From a virus, in IMG/VR virus record IMGVR_UViG_3300042868_005645, positions 1 to 55,223 of that record: 55,223 nt of DNA. The stretch is one strand, 5' to 3'. Position numbers and translations under genes: made by a program. Below the pieces are notes generated by a model. That model had not been told where the DNA came from and made no database searches. It worked only from the letters and a program-made list of their open reading frames with translations. Every line of letters starts with the position of its first letter. The stretch's first letter is position 1. Shown piece by piece: positions 15,949 to 24,627 of the stretch.

Positions 15949-16193
15949 ATTTAGAGGAAGAGATGATAAACAAAGCAGGCAAGGAACTTGCTGAACATAT
16001 CGACTTCAACATTATAGCAGACTTGCTAGTCGACGAGTGTGGTTGGACCAGGATAGAGTCATCTAGGCCTTTAGAACGTACTGTATTTGAGTGGCTGAAT
16101 GTAAATTGTAAACATCATTGGAAACATCGGGGAGATGTTATTCTTTTTGAATCTATAAAAGATGCTAACTGGTTTACCTTGAAGTGGAGTTAA
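15945..16193 (+). CDS. WS-motif small protein, 82 aa
   Basis: ATGA overlap at 15945. Acidic helical N-terminal half, then CKHHWKHRGD and the C-terminal NWFTLKWS. One of five adjacent or nearby proteins ending this way. Unknown function. Confidence 0.6.
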   Translation: MNLEEEMINKAGKELAEHIDFNIIADLLVDECGWTRIESSRPLERTVFEWLNVNCKHHWKHRGDVILFESIKDANWFTLKWS

Positions 16194-16194
16194 A

Positions 16195-16410
16195 ATGTTT
16201 ATTACATTCAACAATACTCGCTATCATCAGCACCCTGAAATGCAAGCATGGTGCGAGAAACACTTTGGTGAAGGTAAGTGGATCGGTGAACAATATCCTA
16301 AAGAATGGTCAGGCATGCCTAACTGGACCATTCACAGTATGTTTGGCAATACAACATTTGCATTTAAGCACAAAAAGCATCACGATTGGTTTTTATTGAG
16401 ATGGTCATGA
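16195..16410 (+). CDS. WS-motif small protein, 71 aa
   Basis: Aromatic, basic protein (EKHFGEGKWIGEQY, FAFKHKKHHDW) ending DWFLLRWS. It starts 1 bp after the previous gene and overlaps the next by ATGA. Function unknown. Confidence 0.6.
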   Translation: MFITFNNTRYHQHPEMQAWCEKHFGEGKWIGEQYPKEWSGMPNWTIHSMFGNTTFAFKHKKHHDWFLLRWS

Positions 16411-16778
16411 CTACAGAACAAGAATTTTTTAAAAAGTTTGACATGCAGGTTTACCAGAGTAGTCGTAAACTGCGCAGGATTCCCAATATGTGGCAACACA
16501 CCAACGCATGGAATGTATCCATCAGTGACTCTACCATGTACCAACACAGTACTATTCCTATCGAAGAAGTAGAGTGTGTAGAAGTGTTGATGCCCAGAGA
16601 TAGGTTAAACAGCATTATCGAATACATTAATTATTGCGAACGATCCGTAGAAAAGCATGAAGTAGACCGACAACTAATTGCACGATACGAACGAGATCGA
16701 ATTGTTAGGCTTAAAAATCCTGCGGTGGAAAAGGCTTATCAAAAATATGTAATGTTGTTAGAATTGGCACGTAAATAA
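16407..16778 (+). CDS. Hypothetical protein, 123 aa
   Basis: Starts at the ATGA overlap at 16407. Long charged helix in the C-terminal half and the NPAVEKAYQKY ending shared with the protein at 14563. It interrupts the run of WS-motif proteins. Unknown function. Confidence 0.55.
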   Translation: MTTEQEFFKKFDMQVYQSSRKLRRIPNMWQHTNAWNVSISDSTMYQHSTIPIEEVECVEVLMPRDRLNSIIEYINYCERSVEKHEVDRQLIARYERDRIVRLKNPAVEKAYQKYVMLLELARK

Positions 16779-16786
16779 GGTATACA

Positions 16787-17080
16787 ATGGCAAAAAGCAA
16801 AAACACCACAGCAACCACTCATGTAAACATTCCTGCACCAGGATCTTTTATGCCTCCTTTGAGTGCTGAAGAAAACAAAGGACCCAAATTAGAAACATGT
16901 GAGGTTGGTCCATTTAGACTCAAAGGAGTCAAAGTAGATGTTAATCAATACACTGCTGAACAGGTCACAGAAATGATTACATGGGCACGGGATAACAATG
17001 CGTATGTGGTAGAAGACAAGGGTCTGTTTAGTTGGAAAAGCGAAGCCAAACGTGATTGGTTTATTCTGCGTTGGAGTTGA
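16787..17080 (+). CDS. WS-motif small protein, 97 aa
   Basis: Low-complexity N-terminus (residues 1-30), then QVTEMITWARDNNAYVVED and the clearest form of the shared ending, KRDWFILRWS. It is the last gene before the promoter at 17077. Unknown function. Confidence 0.6.
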   Translation: MAKSKNTTATTHVNIPAPGSFMPPLSAEENKGPKLETCEVGPFRLKGVKVDVNQYTAEQVTEMITWARDNNAYVVEDKGLFSWKSEAKRDWFILRWS

Positions 17081-17105
17081 CACATCACGTAAATAATGTT
17101 ATAAT
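17077..17105 (+). promoter_or_regulatory. Consensus sigma70 promoter
   Basis: TTGACA (17077-17082, overlapping the upstream stop), 17 bp, TATAAT (17100-17105). Drives the operon starting at 17137. Confidence 0.85.
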
Positions 17106-17136
17106 ATAATCAACAGTAACTATTTTAAGAGATACC

Positions 17137-17562
17137 ATGGAAGATTTTGATTGGAGCAATATTCTTTTTCAAGCAGTGATATACTGGCTGTTTTTCAAAC
17201 TTGGCCAAGCATCTGTCATTCACAAAGTAAGTAAAGCAGTGATTGAAAGTTTGGAAAAAAAGGGTATCGATGTTAAGGTAGGGCGTAATGGAGAACTGGA
17301 ATTTGGAGTGGACGAAATGATTTTGGATATCGAACGAGTCGAGAATCAATATTTTGCCTATTCTGGAGAAGGACAATTCCTTGGGCAAGGTGCAGACTTC
17401 ACAGGATTATTTGAAAGTCTAAAAAAGCAGTATCCAGATCAACATTTTAGAATTAATGCAGTGGAATCAAATTTTTCAGAAGAAGAGATCAAACAAATGG
17501 TCAATAACGCTATTGAAGTCTTTGGGGATAAAAAAAATGCAGAAAGTCAAACAAGGCAGTAA
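17137..17562 (+). CDS. Membrane-anchored hypothetical protein, 141 aa
   Basis: A hydrophobic N-terminal segment (NILFQAVIYWLFFKLG, residues 8-23) is followed by a soluble domain that reads as a small alpha/beta fold (VKVGRNGELEFGVDEM and IERVENQYFAYSGEGQF). AAGAGA precedes the start. Unknown function. Confidence 0.6.
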   Translation: MEDFDWSNILFQAVIYWLFFKLGQASVIHKVSKAVIESLEKKGIDVKVGRNGELEFGVDEMILDIERVENQYFAYSGEGQFLGQGADFTGLFESLKKQYPDQHFRINAVESNFSEEEIKQMVNNAIEVFGDKKNAESQTRQ

Positions 17563-17722
17563 CTGGCATGATGGCAATGGAAAAACATTCACGGTAATAC
17601 ACACCGTCGTGATAGACGGACACACATGGGTACACTATCGCAATCAGCAAGCCGAAGAATTTAGTTGTTATGAAGAAGCATTTTTATTAAGATTTAGAGA
17701 AAATGCAAATGACAAAAATTAA
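17537..17722 (+). CDS. Small hypothetical protein, 61 aa
   Basis: Start ATG 17537 has GGGGAT upstream; a longer frame exists but would lie deep inside the previous gene. Contains HDGNGKTFTVIHTVVIDGHTW, an amphipathic beta pattern. Unknown function. Confidence 0.55.
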   Translation: MQKVKQGSNWHDGNGKTFTVIHTVVIDGHTWVHYRNQQAEEFSCYEEAFLLRFRENANDKN

Positions 17723-17870
17723 GTTTCGTGATTGGGTAAGGATGTGCTGGCAAGAAAATTGCATGGAACGAGACGGGTTCAACGAATCTGCCCACAGTAT
17801 TACTTACTACTTCAATCAATACAAATGGTGGCTACGAAGAGAATTTAGATATCAACAAGGCAAAAAATGA
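17709..17870 (+). CDS. Small W-rich phage protein, 53 aa
   Basis: A compact protein with RDWVRMCWQENCMERDGF near the start and YKWWLRREFRYQQGKK at the end. This pattern is familiar from small T4-like phage proteins of unknown function. An in-frame ATG at 17703 is an alternative start. Ends with an ATGA overlap. Confidence 0.65.
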   Translation: MTKIKFRDWVRMCWQENCMERDGFNESAHSITYYFNQYKWWLRREFRYQQGKK

Positions 17871-18136
17871 ACACTGAAAATAAAACACTGCAAGAACTCT
17901 CACTGGACGAAATGAAAGATCTCAAGATTGAATTTGCTCCAGGGTGCTTTGATAACTTTGAAGGCACACAAGAAGAATTAGACGAATTAATGTCTAGTAT
18001 TAAAGAAATGTTTCGTACTGGAGAAGCCAAAAATGCTCGCCGATTGGATCTGGATGACCTAGACGAAGAAGATCTTGAAATGCTTGAACGGATCTATGAA
18101 CAAGAATCACAATCCAAAGAAAGGAAACTACAATGA
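17867..18136 (+). CDS. Acidic hypothetical protein, 89 aa
   Basis: Very acidic helical protein (DLDDLDEEDLEMLERI), coupled on both sides by ATGA overlaps. Could be a DNA-mimic or protein-binding helper; that is speculation from charge only. Confidence 0.6.
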   Translation: MNTENKTLQELSLDEMKDLKIEFAPGCFDNFEGTQEELDELMSSIKEMFRTGEAKNARRLDLDDLDEEDLEMLERIYEQESQSKERKLQ

Positions 18137-18348
18137 ACTCAGTAGACATGGCAACGGCTTTAATTAATCGTGCTAAGAACATGCAGGAATTTACAGTGAC
18201 CACCGAAGTGCCTGAAGATTTTAGATTTAACGGTGTGGTACCATTTGATATAAACATTGTTGAAGATGAACTTCAAGCAAAGGTATTTGCTGTAGATTTT
18301 GACGAAGCCGTTGCTCAACTAGATAAATGGTTGGAGACCTGTAGATGA
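18133..18348 (+). CDS. Hypothetical protein, 71 aa
   Basis: Overlaps both neighbours by ATGA. Amphipathic beta-rich middle (VVPFDINIVEDELQAKVF) and a C-terminal helix with AVAQLDKWLETC. Unknown function. Confidence 0.6.
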   Translation: MNSVDMATALINRAKNMQEFTVTTEVPEDFRFNGVVPFDINIVEDELQAKVFAVDFDEAVAQLDKWLETCR

Positions 18349-18740
18349 ATGCACAACAGCCCGCAGAAGGTATTTTAAAACACAACGATTGGGGCGACTC
18401 AAAAGTTTATCGTATTATCTGCGAATGTGGTGATAGCGGACACGAACACAACATGTGGGTCGAAGCAGATGATCATGATGTATCGGTAACAATCTATACC
18501 ACTACCAAGACTAACTTTTGGTCTAAGACACGATGGTATCATATGTGGACTTTGTTAACCAAAGGCTATATAGATACTGAATCAACTGTGTGTTTGAAGA
18601 GACAAGGTGCGCTTAACTATGCAGAGACGTTGAAGAGTGCTATCGATGATGTCAAAGAATTTAAGACACAACGAAAGAGCATGAACAGTTCTCAAAACAC
18701 AGTTGCCAGCAGAATGGCTAATATGGGTGACTGCGAATGA
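18345..18740 (+). CDS. Hypothetical protein with single CxC, 131 aa
   Basis: Begins with a region containing IICECGDSGHEHNMWVEADD, which looks like half of a metal-binding site (C-x-C ... H-x-H). The middle (WYHMWTLLTKGYIDTES) recalls proteins seen in other large phages. Coupled on both sides. Unknown function. Confidence 0.6.
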   Translation: MNAQQPAEGILKHNDWGDSKVYRIICECGDSGHEHNMWVEADDHDVSVTIYTTTKTNFWSKTRWYHMWTLLTKGYIDTESTVCLKRQGALNYAETLKSAIDDVKEFKTQRKSMNSSQNTVASRMANMGDCE

Positions 18741-19135
18741 ATCTGTTGGAAATAATAGCACCTGGAACATTAAAAGTACTTGGCGCGGCTCCTTACAAAT
18801 GGGATTGTTTTGGACCCAATGCTGTGTATTTTGATGCAGGCACTGAACAACATCAACATCTAGTTAGTGTTATCTTTGATGATGATGACGGTGCTGTATA
18901 TGCCGTGGAAATGTTTCTGCCTGAAGAAAGAAAGGCTTGGAGATGGATTGACGAACGATTCGTTGATTACTTTTTAGAGGCTTGTAGAGACAATAGAGTC
19001 AATCCCCGTGTTGCCTACGACAATGTATCGTTTGAGAACGTTGACTCCACTGAACTATTAACTATGCTTAATAGTCTAACTTCAACTCCTGGTATAGACA
19101 TTGAGGGAGACGAGGAAGAAGATGACCCTGCCTGA
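18737..19135 (+). CDS. Phage protein paralogous to that at 7539
   Basis: 132 aa. Shares W-D-C-F-G-P-N-A, VIFDDDDGAVYAVE, AWRWIDERF and AYDNVSF with equivalent positions in the 7539 protein, but lacks its C-terminal extension. The very acidic C-terminus (EGDEEEDD) overlaps the next gene. Function unknown. Confidence 0.65.
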   Translation: MNLLEIIAPGTLKVLGAAPYKWDCFGPNAVYFDAGTEQHQHLVSVIFDDDDGAVYAVEMFLPEERKAWRWIDERFVDYFLEACRDNRVNPRVAYDNVSFENVDSTELLTMLNSLTSTPGIDIEGDEEEDDPA

Positions 19136-19364
19136 CGAACGTTATCGTGCAGTGATGCAGACTCAAAAATTTTTAGTTGAGATTTTGAGTACTCCTAGAG
19201 TACCAAAAGCAATTAAAGATCGTGCTCGTAGTTGTCTGCGACACTATCCCAACGATTGGGATATGAAACAAGCGGCTGAAGGTTCTCCGCATGTGTTTGC
19301 TGAGCAAATGGAAGCAGTTACTAGACTCTTCAAACAATACGAAGAAAATAAGAAATCCCAGTAA
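19122..19364 (+). CDS. BPSL0761-like small protein, 80 aa
   Basis: MTLPDERYRAVMQTQKFL, TPRVPKAIKDRAR and CLRHYPNDWDM follow the pattern of the BPSL0761-type small proteins common in betaproteobacteria. That similarity is from memory and hints at gene exchange with a proteobacterial host. The start overlaps the upstream gene. Confidence 0.6.
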   Translation: MTLPDERYRAVMQTQKFLVEILSTPRVPKAIKDRARSCLRHYPNDWDMKQAAEGSPHVFAEQMEAVTRLFKQYEENKKSQ

Positions 19365-19371
19365 AGTTTCC

Positions 19372-19379
19372 TATAAATA
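19372..19379 (+). promoter_or_regulatory. Late promoter TATAAATA
   Basis: Exact element, 5 bp before the ATG at 19385, predicting a leaderless mRNA; no Shine-Dalgarno precedes the ATG. Confidence 0.65.
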
Positions 19380-19384
19380 TTTGC

Positions 19385-20029
19385 ATGGCCAAATATTACG
19401 GAAATATCAACGATGTGTTCAGCACCAAAGAACTTGTAGAAAGTCTTGGCGAAGGACAATATGAACTGTGTTATCTCTACGATGACGCAGGAGAAGTCAA
19501 ACCCGAATTCCTAGAAACAGTTCAACGTGAGAATGTGTTGAACTGGAAACGTGCAGGCTATCCGGATCCAATCTGCAACGGTGTAATACACTGCCCGCAC
19601 TTTGACTTTGATGCCAAGTTCCTCTACGCAATCAACAAGTACCTAAACATCATATCTGATCGTTGTGCTATCAGTGTGACCAAGCCTGGGCAGGTTATTG
19701 CTCCACATACTGATGTAGATGGTAGGGAAGAAGAACTGCGCAAGTTTGGTGAACTCAAAGGGTTTCACATACACTTAGGCGCACCTGTGCCGGGGCATGT
19801 GTTTATGATCGAAGACCAAAGTTACTATCTACAACAAGATGGAGCAACCTACGAATGGGATAATTGGATGAGTCCACATTCGGGAGCCAATGCAGGACTT
19901 GAGACTAGATACATTATAGCCATAAGGGGAATTCGTCCTTATGAGCCACTAGAATATGAGTATGTATTCGACGAAGGCAATCCTGAATACTTACAATTCA
20001 AATTAAAAGACGGAAGGGTAATACCATGA
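19385..20029 (+). CDS. 2-oxoglutarate/Fe(II) oxygenase (Asp/Asn hydroxylase-like)
   Basis: A 214-residue double-stranded beta-helix oxygenase. The iron triad reads H108-x-D110 (APHTDVD) and H165 (SPHSGAN), with R175 placed to bind 2-oxoglutarate (LETRYIIAI). The spacing and HIHLGAPVPG stretch resemble aspartyl/asparaginyl beta-hydroxylases rather than DNA-base hydroxylases. Substrate is unknown: proteins, amino acids and lipids are all possible. Coupled to the DUF454 gene. Confidence 0.8.
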   Translation: MAKYYGNINDVFSTKELVESLGEGQYELCYLYDDAGEVKPEFLETVQRENVLNWKRAGYPDPICNGVIHCPHFDFDAKFLYAINKYLNIISDRCAISVTKPGQVIAPHTDVDGREEELRKFGELKGFHIHLGAPVPGHVFMIEDQSYYLQQDGATYEWDNWMSPHSGANAGLETRYIIAIRGIRPYEPLEYEYVFDEGNPEYLQFKLKDGRVIP

Positions 20030-20445
20030 AAAAGTTTTTCTGGAAAATATTAGGCTTTATTAGTTTAGGTATGGCATACATCGGAGTCATTACTCCGGGC
20101 ATACCATACAGTCCATTTGTTGTGTTTGCCGCTTATTGTTTTGCCAAAGGCAGTCCCAAGATGCATGCCTGGTTGTACAATCACAAGTTGTTCGGCCCGT
20201 TCTTAACCAACTGGGGTGAGAAGCGTGTGTTTCCATTAAAGATGAAATACTTCATGCTAGGTATGATGTCCTTGAGTTTGGTGTTGATGTACACCAGCGG
20301 AGTCAAACCAATTGGCGTAATTAGTACAGCCGTCTTTATGGCATTGGTTGCCGTGTGGGCTTGGCGTTATCCTAGTTCAGTGGAAGAGCACGACAGCCGT
20401 AAAGGCCAAGGCAAGAAGATTGGTTGGTTCAACGACTATCTTTAA
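20026..20445 (+). CDS. YbaN-like inner-membrane protein (DUF454)
   Basis: 139 aa with the DUF454 pattern: [20 protein letters not shown] (20-39), [19 protein letters not shown] and two further transmembrane helices. The bacterial family member YbaN/Cpx-linked proteins have unclear roles. It overlaps the end of 5-aminolevulinate synthase convergently by 17 bp. Confidence 0.8.
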   Translation: MKKFFWKILGFISLGMAYIGVITPGIPYSPFVVFAAYCFAKGSPKMHAWLYNHKLFGPFLTNWGEKRVFPLKMKYFMLGMMSLSLVLMYTSGVKPIGVISTAVFMALVAVWAWRYPSSVEEHDSRKGQGKKIGWFNDYL

Positions 20446-21631
20446 AGATAGTTTTTAGTGCGCCAACTAGGTCTTCAATCATTCCATCATCGTGGAACGG
20501 AGTAGGTGCAAGACGCAAACGTTCTGTTCCTACTGCAACTGTTGGACTATTGATAGGCTGACAATAGATATTAAACTCATTGAGCAGTCTATCACTCATA
20601 GCCTTGCAAAGTTTAGCCTCTCCTACTAGCACAGGAACAATGTGAGTTGTTGAACAGTTCATTACAGGAAGGTCAGCACGTTTTAATTCGTCTTTGAGTT
20701 TCGTAGCCTGACGTTGATGTTGCTCACGTATCTCATTATGCTCACGTAAATATCTAACTGCGGCCAATGCGCCAGCACAGGTCACAGGGCTCATCGATGT
20801 TGTAAAGATAAAGCCAGCAGCCACACTTCTAATTGCATCACGAACTACAGCATCACAGGCAATGTAACCTCCCTGCACTCCAAACGCTTTTCCCAAGGTT
20901 CCGTTAACTATGTCAACTCGATCCTGTAGTCCTAGTTCTTGTAATTTGCCTGCACCTTCATCACCGTACAGGCCTACAGCATGTACTTCATCAATGTAGG
21001 TAATAGCATGATATCTATCTGCTAGATCACAAATTGCCTCTATAGGGCTGATGTCGCCATCCATGCTGTATACGCTTTCGAATACAATACATGGTGTTTT
21101 GTTATTGAGTCTACTGTTGGCTAATTTGTTTTCCAAGTCTGCTAGATTGTTATGCTCAAACACTTGTTTAGGAGCACGACTGTGTTGAATACCCACAATT
21201 AAACTGTTGTGATTTTCACTGTCAGATATAAATTCTATGTTGTCTATGATTTTAGATAATGCTATCAATGTCCATTCGTTGGCCACGTAAGCACTGCTGA
21301 ATAATAGTGCGCCTGTCTTATTGTGTAGACTGGCAAGTTCACGCTCCAAGGCCACATGGTATTGACTCGTGCCGCCAATGTTGCGTGTGCCACCCGATCC
21401 TGATCCTGTGTGGTCGAGTGCGGTGTGCATGGCATCTAGTACAATTTTGTGTTGTCCCATACCCAAGTAATCATTACTGCACCAGTTTACTATGTTTTTA
21501 ATATTGTAAGGTCCGTACCATAAAGCAGTAGGAAACTTGCCTGCTTCGCGTACTACATCATTGAAAACACGGTATTTTCCAGTGTCTTTGAATTCTTGTA
21601 TAAGTTTTTTAAAGGGTTCTTTGTTTATCAT
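20429..21631 (-). CDS. hemA: 5-aminolevulinate synthase
   Basis: A 400-residue PLP enzyme that condenses glycine with succinyl-CoA to 5-aminolevulinate, the first step of the Shemin route to heme. Diagnostic stretches are [13 protein letters not shown] (76-88), [10 protein letters not shown] (214-223) and the PLP lysine K248 in [13 protein letters not shown], plus FTTSMSP. The closest alternatives, 2-amino-3-ketobutyrate ligase and 8-amino-7-oxononanoate synthase, lack the [18 protein letters not shown] combination. Length is standard (about 400). An exact TATAAATA late promoter lies 7 bp before the ATG. It complements heme oxygenase and bilin reductase 29 kb away. Cyanobacteria do not use this enzyme. 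Confidence 0.93.
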   Translation of the reverse strand: MINKEPFKKLIQEFKDTGKYRVFNDVVREAGKFPTALWYGPYNIKNIVNWCSNDYLGMGQHKIVLDAMHTALDHTGSGSGGTRNIGGTSQYHVALERELASLHNKTGALLFSSAYVANEWTLIALSKIIDNIEFISDSENHNSLIVGIQHSRAPKQVFEHNNLADLENKLANSRLNNKTPCIVFESVYSMDGDISPIEAICDLADRYHAITYIDEVHAVGLYGDEGAGKLQELGLQDRVDIVNGTLGKAFGVQGGYIACDAVVRDAIRSVAAGFIFTTSMSPVTCAGALAAVRYLREHNEIREQHQRQATKLKDELKRADLPVMNCSTTHIVPVLVGEAKLCKAMSDRLLNEFNIYCQPINSPTVAVGTERLRLAPTPFHDDGMIEDLVGALKTIFKDSR

Positions 21632-21638
21632 AGTCTAC

Positions 21639-21655
21639 TATTTATAGCATAAATA
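21639..21655. promoter_or_regulatory. Divergent late promoters
   Basis: TATAAATA on the minus strand (21639-21646) faces 5-aminolevulinate synthase, and CATAAATA on the plus strand (21648-21655) faces the structural operon at 21691. Both elements sit back to back in 17 bp. Confidence 0.6.
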
Positions 21656-21690
21656 TTTGTAGACCAATCTAACCAGAGCCCGGAGTTAAA

Positions 21691-22014
21691 ATGAAAATTA
21701 ATCAACTGATAGAAATGCCAATCGCAACCGGTGAGGAGCCTAATAATCCCACAATCTACGGTCACGAAAAAGCCAATACTATGAGTCTTAAAGGCCGCAT
21801 ACAGCAGGCCCGAGCACAGTTAAAAGAACTTGCAGAACTATCAGATAGCAACGAATTGGTAGTATGGGAACGTATCACACAGTTACACAAAGGCGGTATG
21901 TTCATGGGCCTGGCACAAAATTTAGAGCAGATACGACACGGTATCGATGAACTTGCCGCTAAACGTAAACGTGGTGGCGTTGCTAGTCGTGGTATTGATA
22001 AGAACATTGGCTAA
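21691..22014 (+). CDS. Late protein with tag-like N-terminus, 107 aa
   Basis: Starts MKINQLIEMPIATGEE: the shared N-terminal tag with L-I-E/M as a possible prohead-protease site. The rest is helical and basic (RIQQARAQLKELAEL; AAKRKRGGVASRG). GGAG ribosome site. Probably a virion component; family not recognised. Confidence 0.6.
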   Translation: MKINQLIEMPIATGEEPNNPTIYGHEKANTMSLKGRIQQARAQLKELAELSDSNELVVWERITQLHKGGMFMGLAQNLEQIRHGIDELAAKRKRGGVASRGIDKNIG

Positions 22015-22029
22015 CCCTGGATATAAAAT

Positions 22030-22350
22030 ATGAAAATAAGTGAACTATTACGTGGACTGGCAGATCTCATTGATCGTGAATCAGGACCTACTATGAGCGT
22101 TCAAGTAACGCAACAGTCAGAGCCTTATGCTCCAGAAACACAAACTGCTGATGATCTAGCACGTATGAAAGTTTTAAGCGGCTTGGTCAGTGATGCTCCT
22201 AGAGAACATGCCAACGAGCCACAGCCAATGGTCAGTGATATAGAGAATGTTCTACACAACGGCACAGACTTAATGAAAAGTAAGAACCCAGCAGATATTC
22301 GTACAAATGCTCCTAGCATGTACCCTGCGGCACAATGGCGAGGTGAATAA
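22030..22350 (+). CDS. Late hypothetical protein, 106 aa
   Basis: Starts MKISELLRGLADLI, related to the shared tag. Pro/Gln-rich polar middle. It is in a likely virion operon (21691-25043). Unknown function. Confidence 0.55.
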   Translation: MKISELLRGLADLIDRESGPTMSVQVTQQSEPYAPETQTADDLARMKVLSGLVSDAPREHANEPQPMVSDIENVLHNGTDLMKSKNPADIRTNAPSMYPAAQWRGE

Positions 22351-22352
22351 TT

Positions 22353-23009
22353 ATGTCACTAAATGGTATTGCACAACTGCCTACTAGAGAAGAACGTCAA
22401 GCAGCCAAGTTAGCATTGGCAGCGGCCAAGAGAGCCGCCGATGGCAACGCTAGAGCAACATTAGATCTTACATTATTGCCAACGCAATTCGATGGCAACG
22501 CCACAATAGATAATCCAAACATTGGAGGACTTGTACAAGGTCGCCCGTGGATCAACACTGTTGCTGATTTTACATTCTTTGAAGCCTTTGGAACAACCAC
22601 AGCAATATCAACAACACGATATGTACTTGGTAACAAAATCTACGCAGAGTCATCAACTTATGATGTTCCTAGTTACCAACCTGCTCGTGTAGTATCTAAC
22701 GATGTCCAAGTTGTTAACACTGAACTACGTGGACACACCCTAGTAGTGTTAGATCCACTCGGTGATGTCGTCACAGCAGCCACACAATACGATACCTGGG
22801 ACGTTGTTGGCTCTCCAGGTGCTCGCGCCGCCCTAGCAAGTGCATTAAACGCTGTGGCAACTGGAAACATTATAGTGTTAGTAGTATATGATGCATCGGG
22901 ACTAGATGCTGGTATACGGTCAGCAATCAATACGGGCTACGGTTCAACTAATACTAACACTTGGGAATCACAAAGACAAAGCCATATCTTTATAGGCGTG
23001 AAGATTTAA
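22353..23009 (+). CDS. Tail fibre-like protein with ILEI-type domain
   Basis: 218 aa. The C-terminal part (GHTLVVLDPLGDVV, QYDTWDV, GNIIVLVVYDASGLD, HIFIGVKI) matches the ILEI/FAM3-type domain known from phage tail and adhesin proteins. The N-terminus is Ala/Lys/Arg-rich helical. It precedes the large structural protein by 1 bp, suggesting both are tail or fibre parts. Confidence 0.6.
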   Translation: MSLNGIAQLPTREERQAAKLALAAAKRAADGNARATLDLTLLPTQFDGNATIDNPNIGGLVQGRPWINTVADFTFFEAFGTTTAISTTRYVLGNKIYAESSTYDVPSYQPARVVSNDVQVVNTELRGHTLVVLDPLGDVVTAATQYDTWDVVGSPGARAALASALNAVATGNIIVLVVYDASGLDAGIRSAINTGYGSTNTNTWESQRQSHIFIGVKI

Positions 23010-23010
23010 T

Positions 23011-24627
23011 ATGGGTGTAAGAAATCCTAACTCAACTGTTTACGAACATCCTGACGAGCCTAACCTTTTAAACGTTCATAAGGCTATGGATTACCTACCT
23101 AACGGTGATCCGGCATTACGAGTCTTATCCAACATACAAGGTGACATCACGATCACAGGTGATGTTACCATTCCCGGAACTGTAACAGTTACTAGTACTC
23201 CTGAAGATCCTATACACACTCACGTTACAGAAGTAGGTACTAGCGGTATACTTGATGTTCCTTATATGCCTATAGGTGGCACTGTAACAGTAAATCAACC
23301 TGTGGCGGTAACAGATAACAACGGTAGTCTAACAGTAGATGGAACTGTCAACATTGGCACAATGCCAGAAGTAGAGATTAAAAACGATGCAGGCAATCCT
23401 ATTCCTATTAGTGGTAATGTAAATGCTACTCTAACTGGCACCAGTGCTGTAACTTTAGGGGCAGCGGCCACTGATGCGTTTGGTAGACTGCGTGTAAGCA
23501 ATCCCTATACACTGTTTGATGGCGGTCTGCGTTACTTTGACAACACATACAAGTGGGACCAAGTGGACAGTGGCTCCGTTAGTTCTTCTTTCTTACCTAA
23601 TGAAAGTTCCATACTGATGAACGCTACAGGAGCAGGTTCAGCCATTCGTCAGACTAAACAGGTATTTTCTTACCAGCCTGGTAAGAGTCTATTGGTTCTG
23701 TTGACCTTTGTTATGAACACCCCTACCGCGGGCGTTACACAACGAGCAGGCTATTTTGGAGCAGAGAATGGTGTTTACTTTGAAGTGGCTGGTACTACAA
23801 AAAATCTAGTTATTAGAAAATACACTTCTGGTTCTGTAGATGATACAACAGAAAAATTTGCCCAGGCTTCATGGAATGGTGATAAATTAGATGGGACTGG
23901 AGCCAGCGGAATAACATTAGATGTAACCAAATCACAAATCTTCTGGACAGACATAGAATGGTTAGGTGTAGGAACAGTACGCTGTGGATTTGTGATTAAC
24001 GGCCAGTTCATTGTTTGTCACAGTTTTCACCATGCCAACATATTAAACAAGGTCTACATGACCAGTGCTACATTACCCTTGCGATATGAACTAATCAGCA
24101 CTGGACCCGCAGCCTCCATGCGAGCAATCTGTAGTACAGTTATGTCAGAAGGTGGGCATAGTAATCGCAGTTTTACCCGTGCTATAGGAACAGCCCTAAC
24201 TGGCAAAGACCTCAGCAATACAGTTTATAGACCATTAGTCTGTTTACGCATGAAGTCAACAGCCTTAGACTCTATTGTGATTCCTACAGCATTTGATGTG
24301 TATGGACTACAACAAGCAGCCTTTGCCTATCGTGTTATTCTCAACCCCACACTGACTAATGCTGACTGGACCAGTGCTGACACAGACAGCACAGTGGAGT
24401 ACGACCTATCTGCTACAGCATTATCGGGCGGCAAAGTAATAACACAAGGTATATTTGTAGGATCTAACAAGGGCGGATCTGCTATGGTCACCAGCAATGA
24501 AATAGACTTTAGCCAACAGTTGGGCAGAACTATAGCGGGTGTGTCAGACATATGGTGCTTGGCGGCAATAGCCACTACTAACAACGATGATGCTGTGGGT
24601 ATTGTAAACTGGCAGGAACATAATTAA
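23011..24627 (+). CDS. Tail fibre or virion structural protein, 538 aa
   Basis: Thr/Val/Gly-rich repeated beta pattern at the N-terminus (GDITITGDVTIPGTVTVTS, VTVNQPVAV, SLTVDGTVNIG), then DAFGRLRVSNPYTLFDGG, a junction seen in phage structural proteins, and a C-terminal beta domain. No enzymatic motif seen. It ends one base before the next start (overlap of one base). Confidence 0.7.
   Translation: MGVRNPNSTVYEHPDEPNLLNVHKAMDYLPNGDPALRVLSNIQGDITITGDVTIPGTVTVTSTPEDPIHTHVTEVGTSGILDVPYMPIGGTVTVNQPVAVTDNNGSLTVDGTVNIGTMPEVEIKNDAGNPIPISGNVNATLTGTSAVTLGAAATDAFGRLRVSNPYTLFDGGLRYFDNTYKWDQVDSGSVSSSFLPNESSILMNATGAGSAIRQTKQVFSYQPGKSLLVLLTFVMNTPTAGVTQRAGYFGAENGVYFEVAGTTKNLVIRKYTSGSVDDTTEKFAQASWNGDKLDGTGASGITLDVTKSQIFWTDIEWLGVGTVRCGFVINGQFIVCHSFHHANILNKVYMTSATLPLRYELISTGPAASMRAICSTVMSEGGHSNRSFTRAIGTALTGKDLSNTVYRPLVCLRMKSTALDSIVIPTAFDVYGLQQAAFAYRVILNPTLTNADWTSADTDSTVEYDLSATALSGGKVITQGIFVGSNKGGSAMVTSNEIDFSQQLGRTIAGVSDIWCLAAIATTNNDDAVGIVNWQEHN

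Noticed and set aside
20429-21631. Reading the PLP enzyme as 8-amino-7-oxononanoate synthase or KBL
   Set aside because: GTRNIGGT and [10 protein letters not shown] together with the length fit 5-aminolevulinate synthase best.
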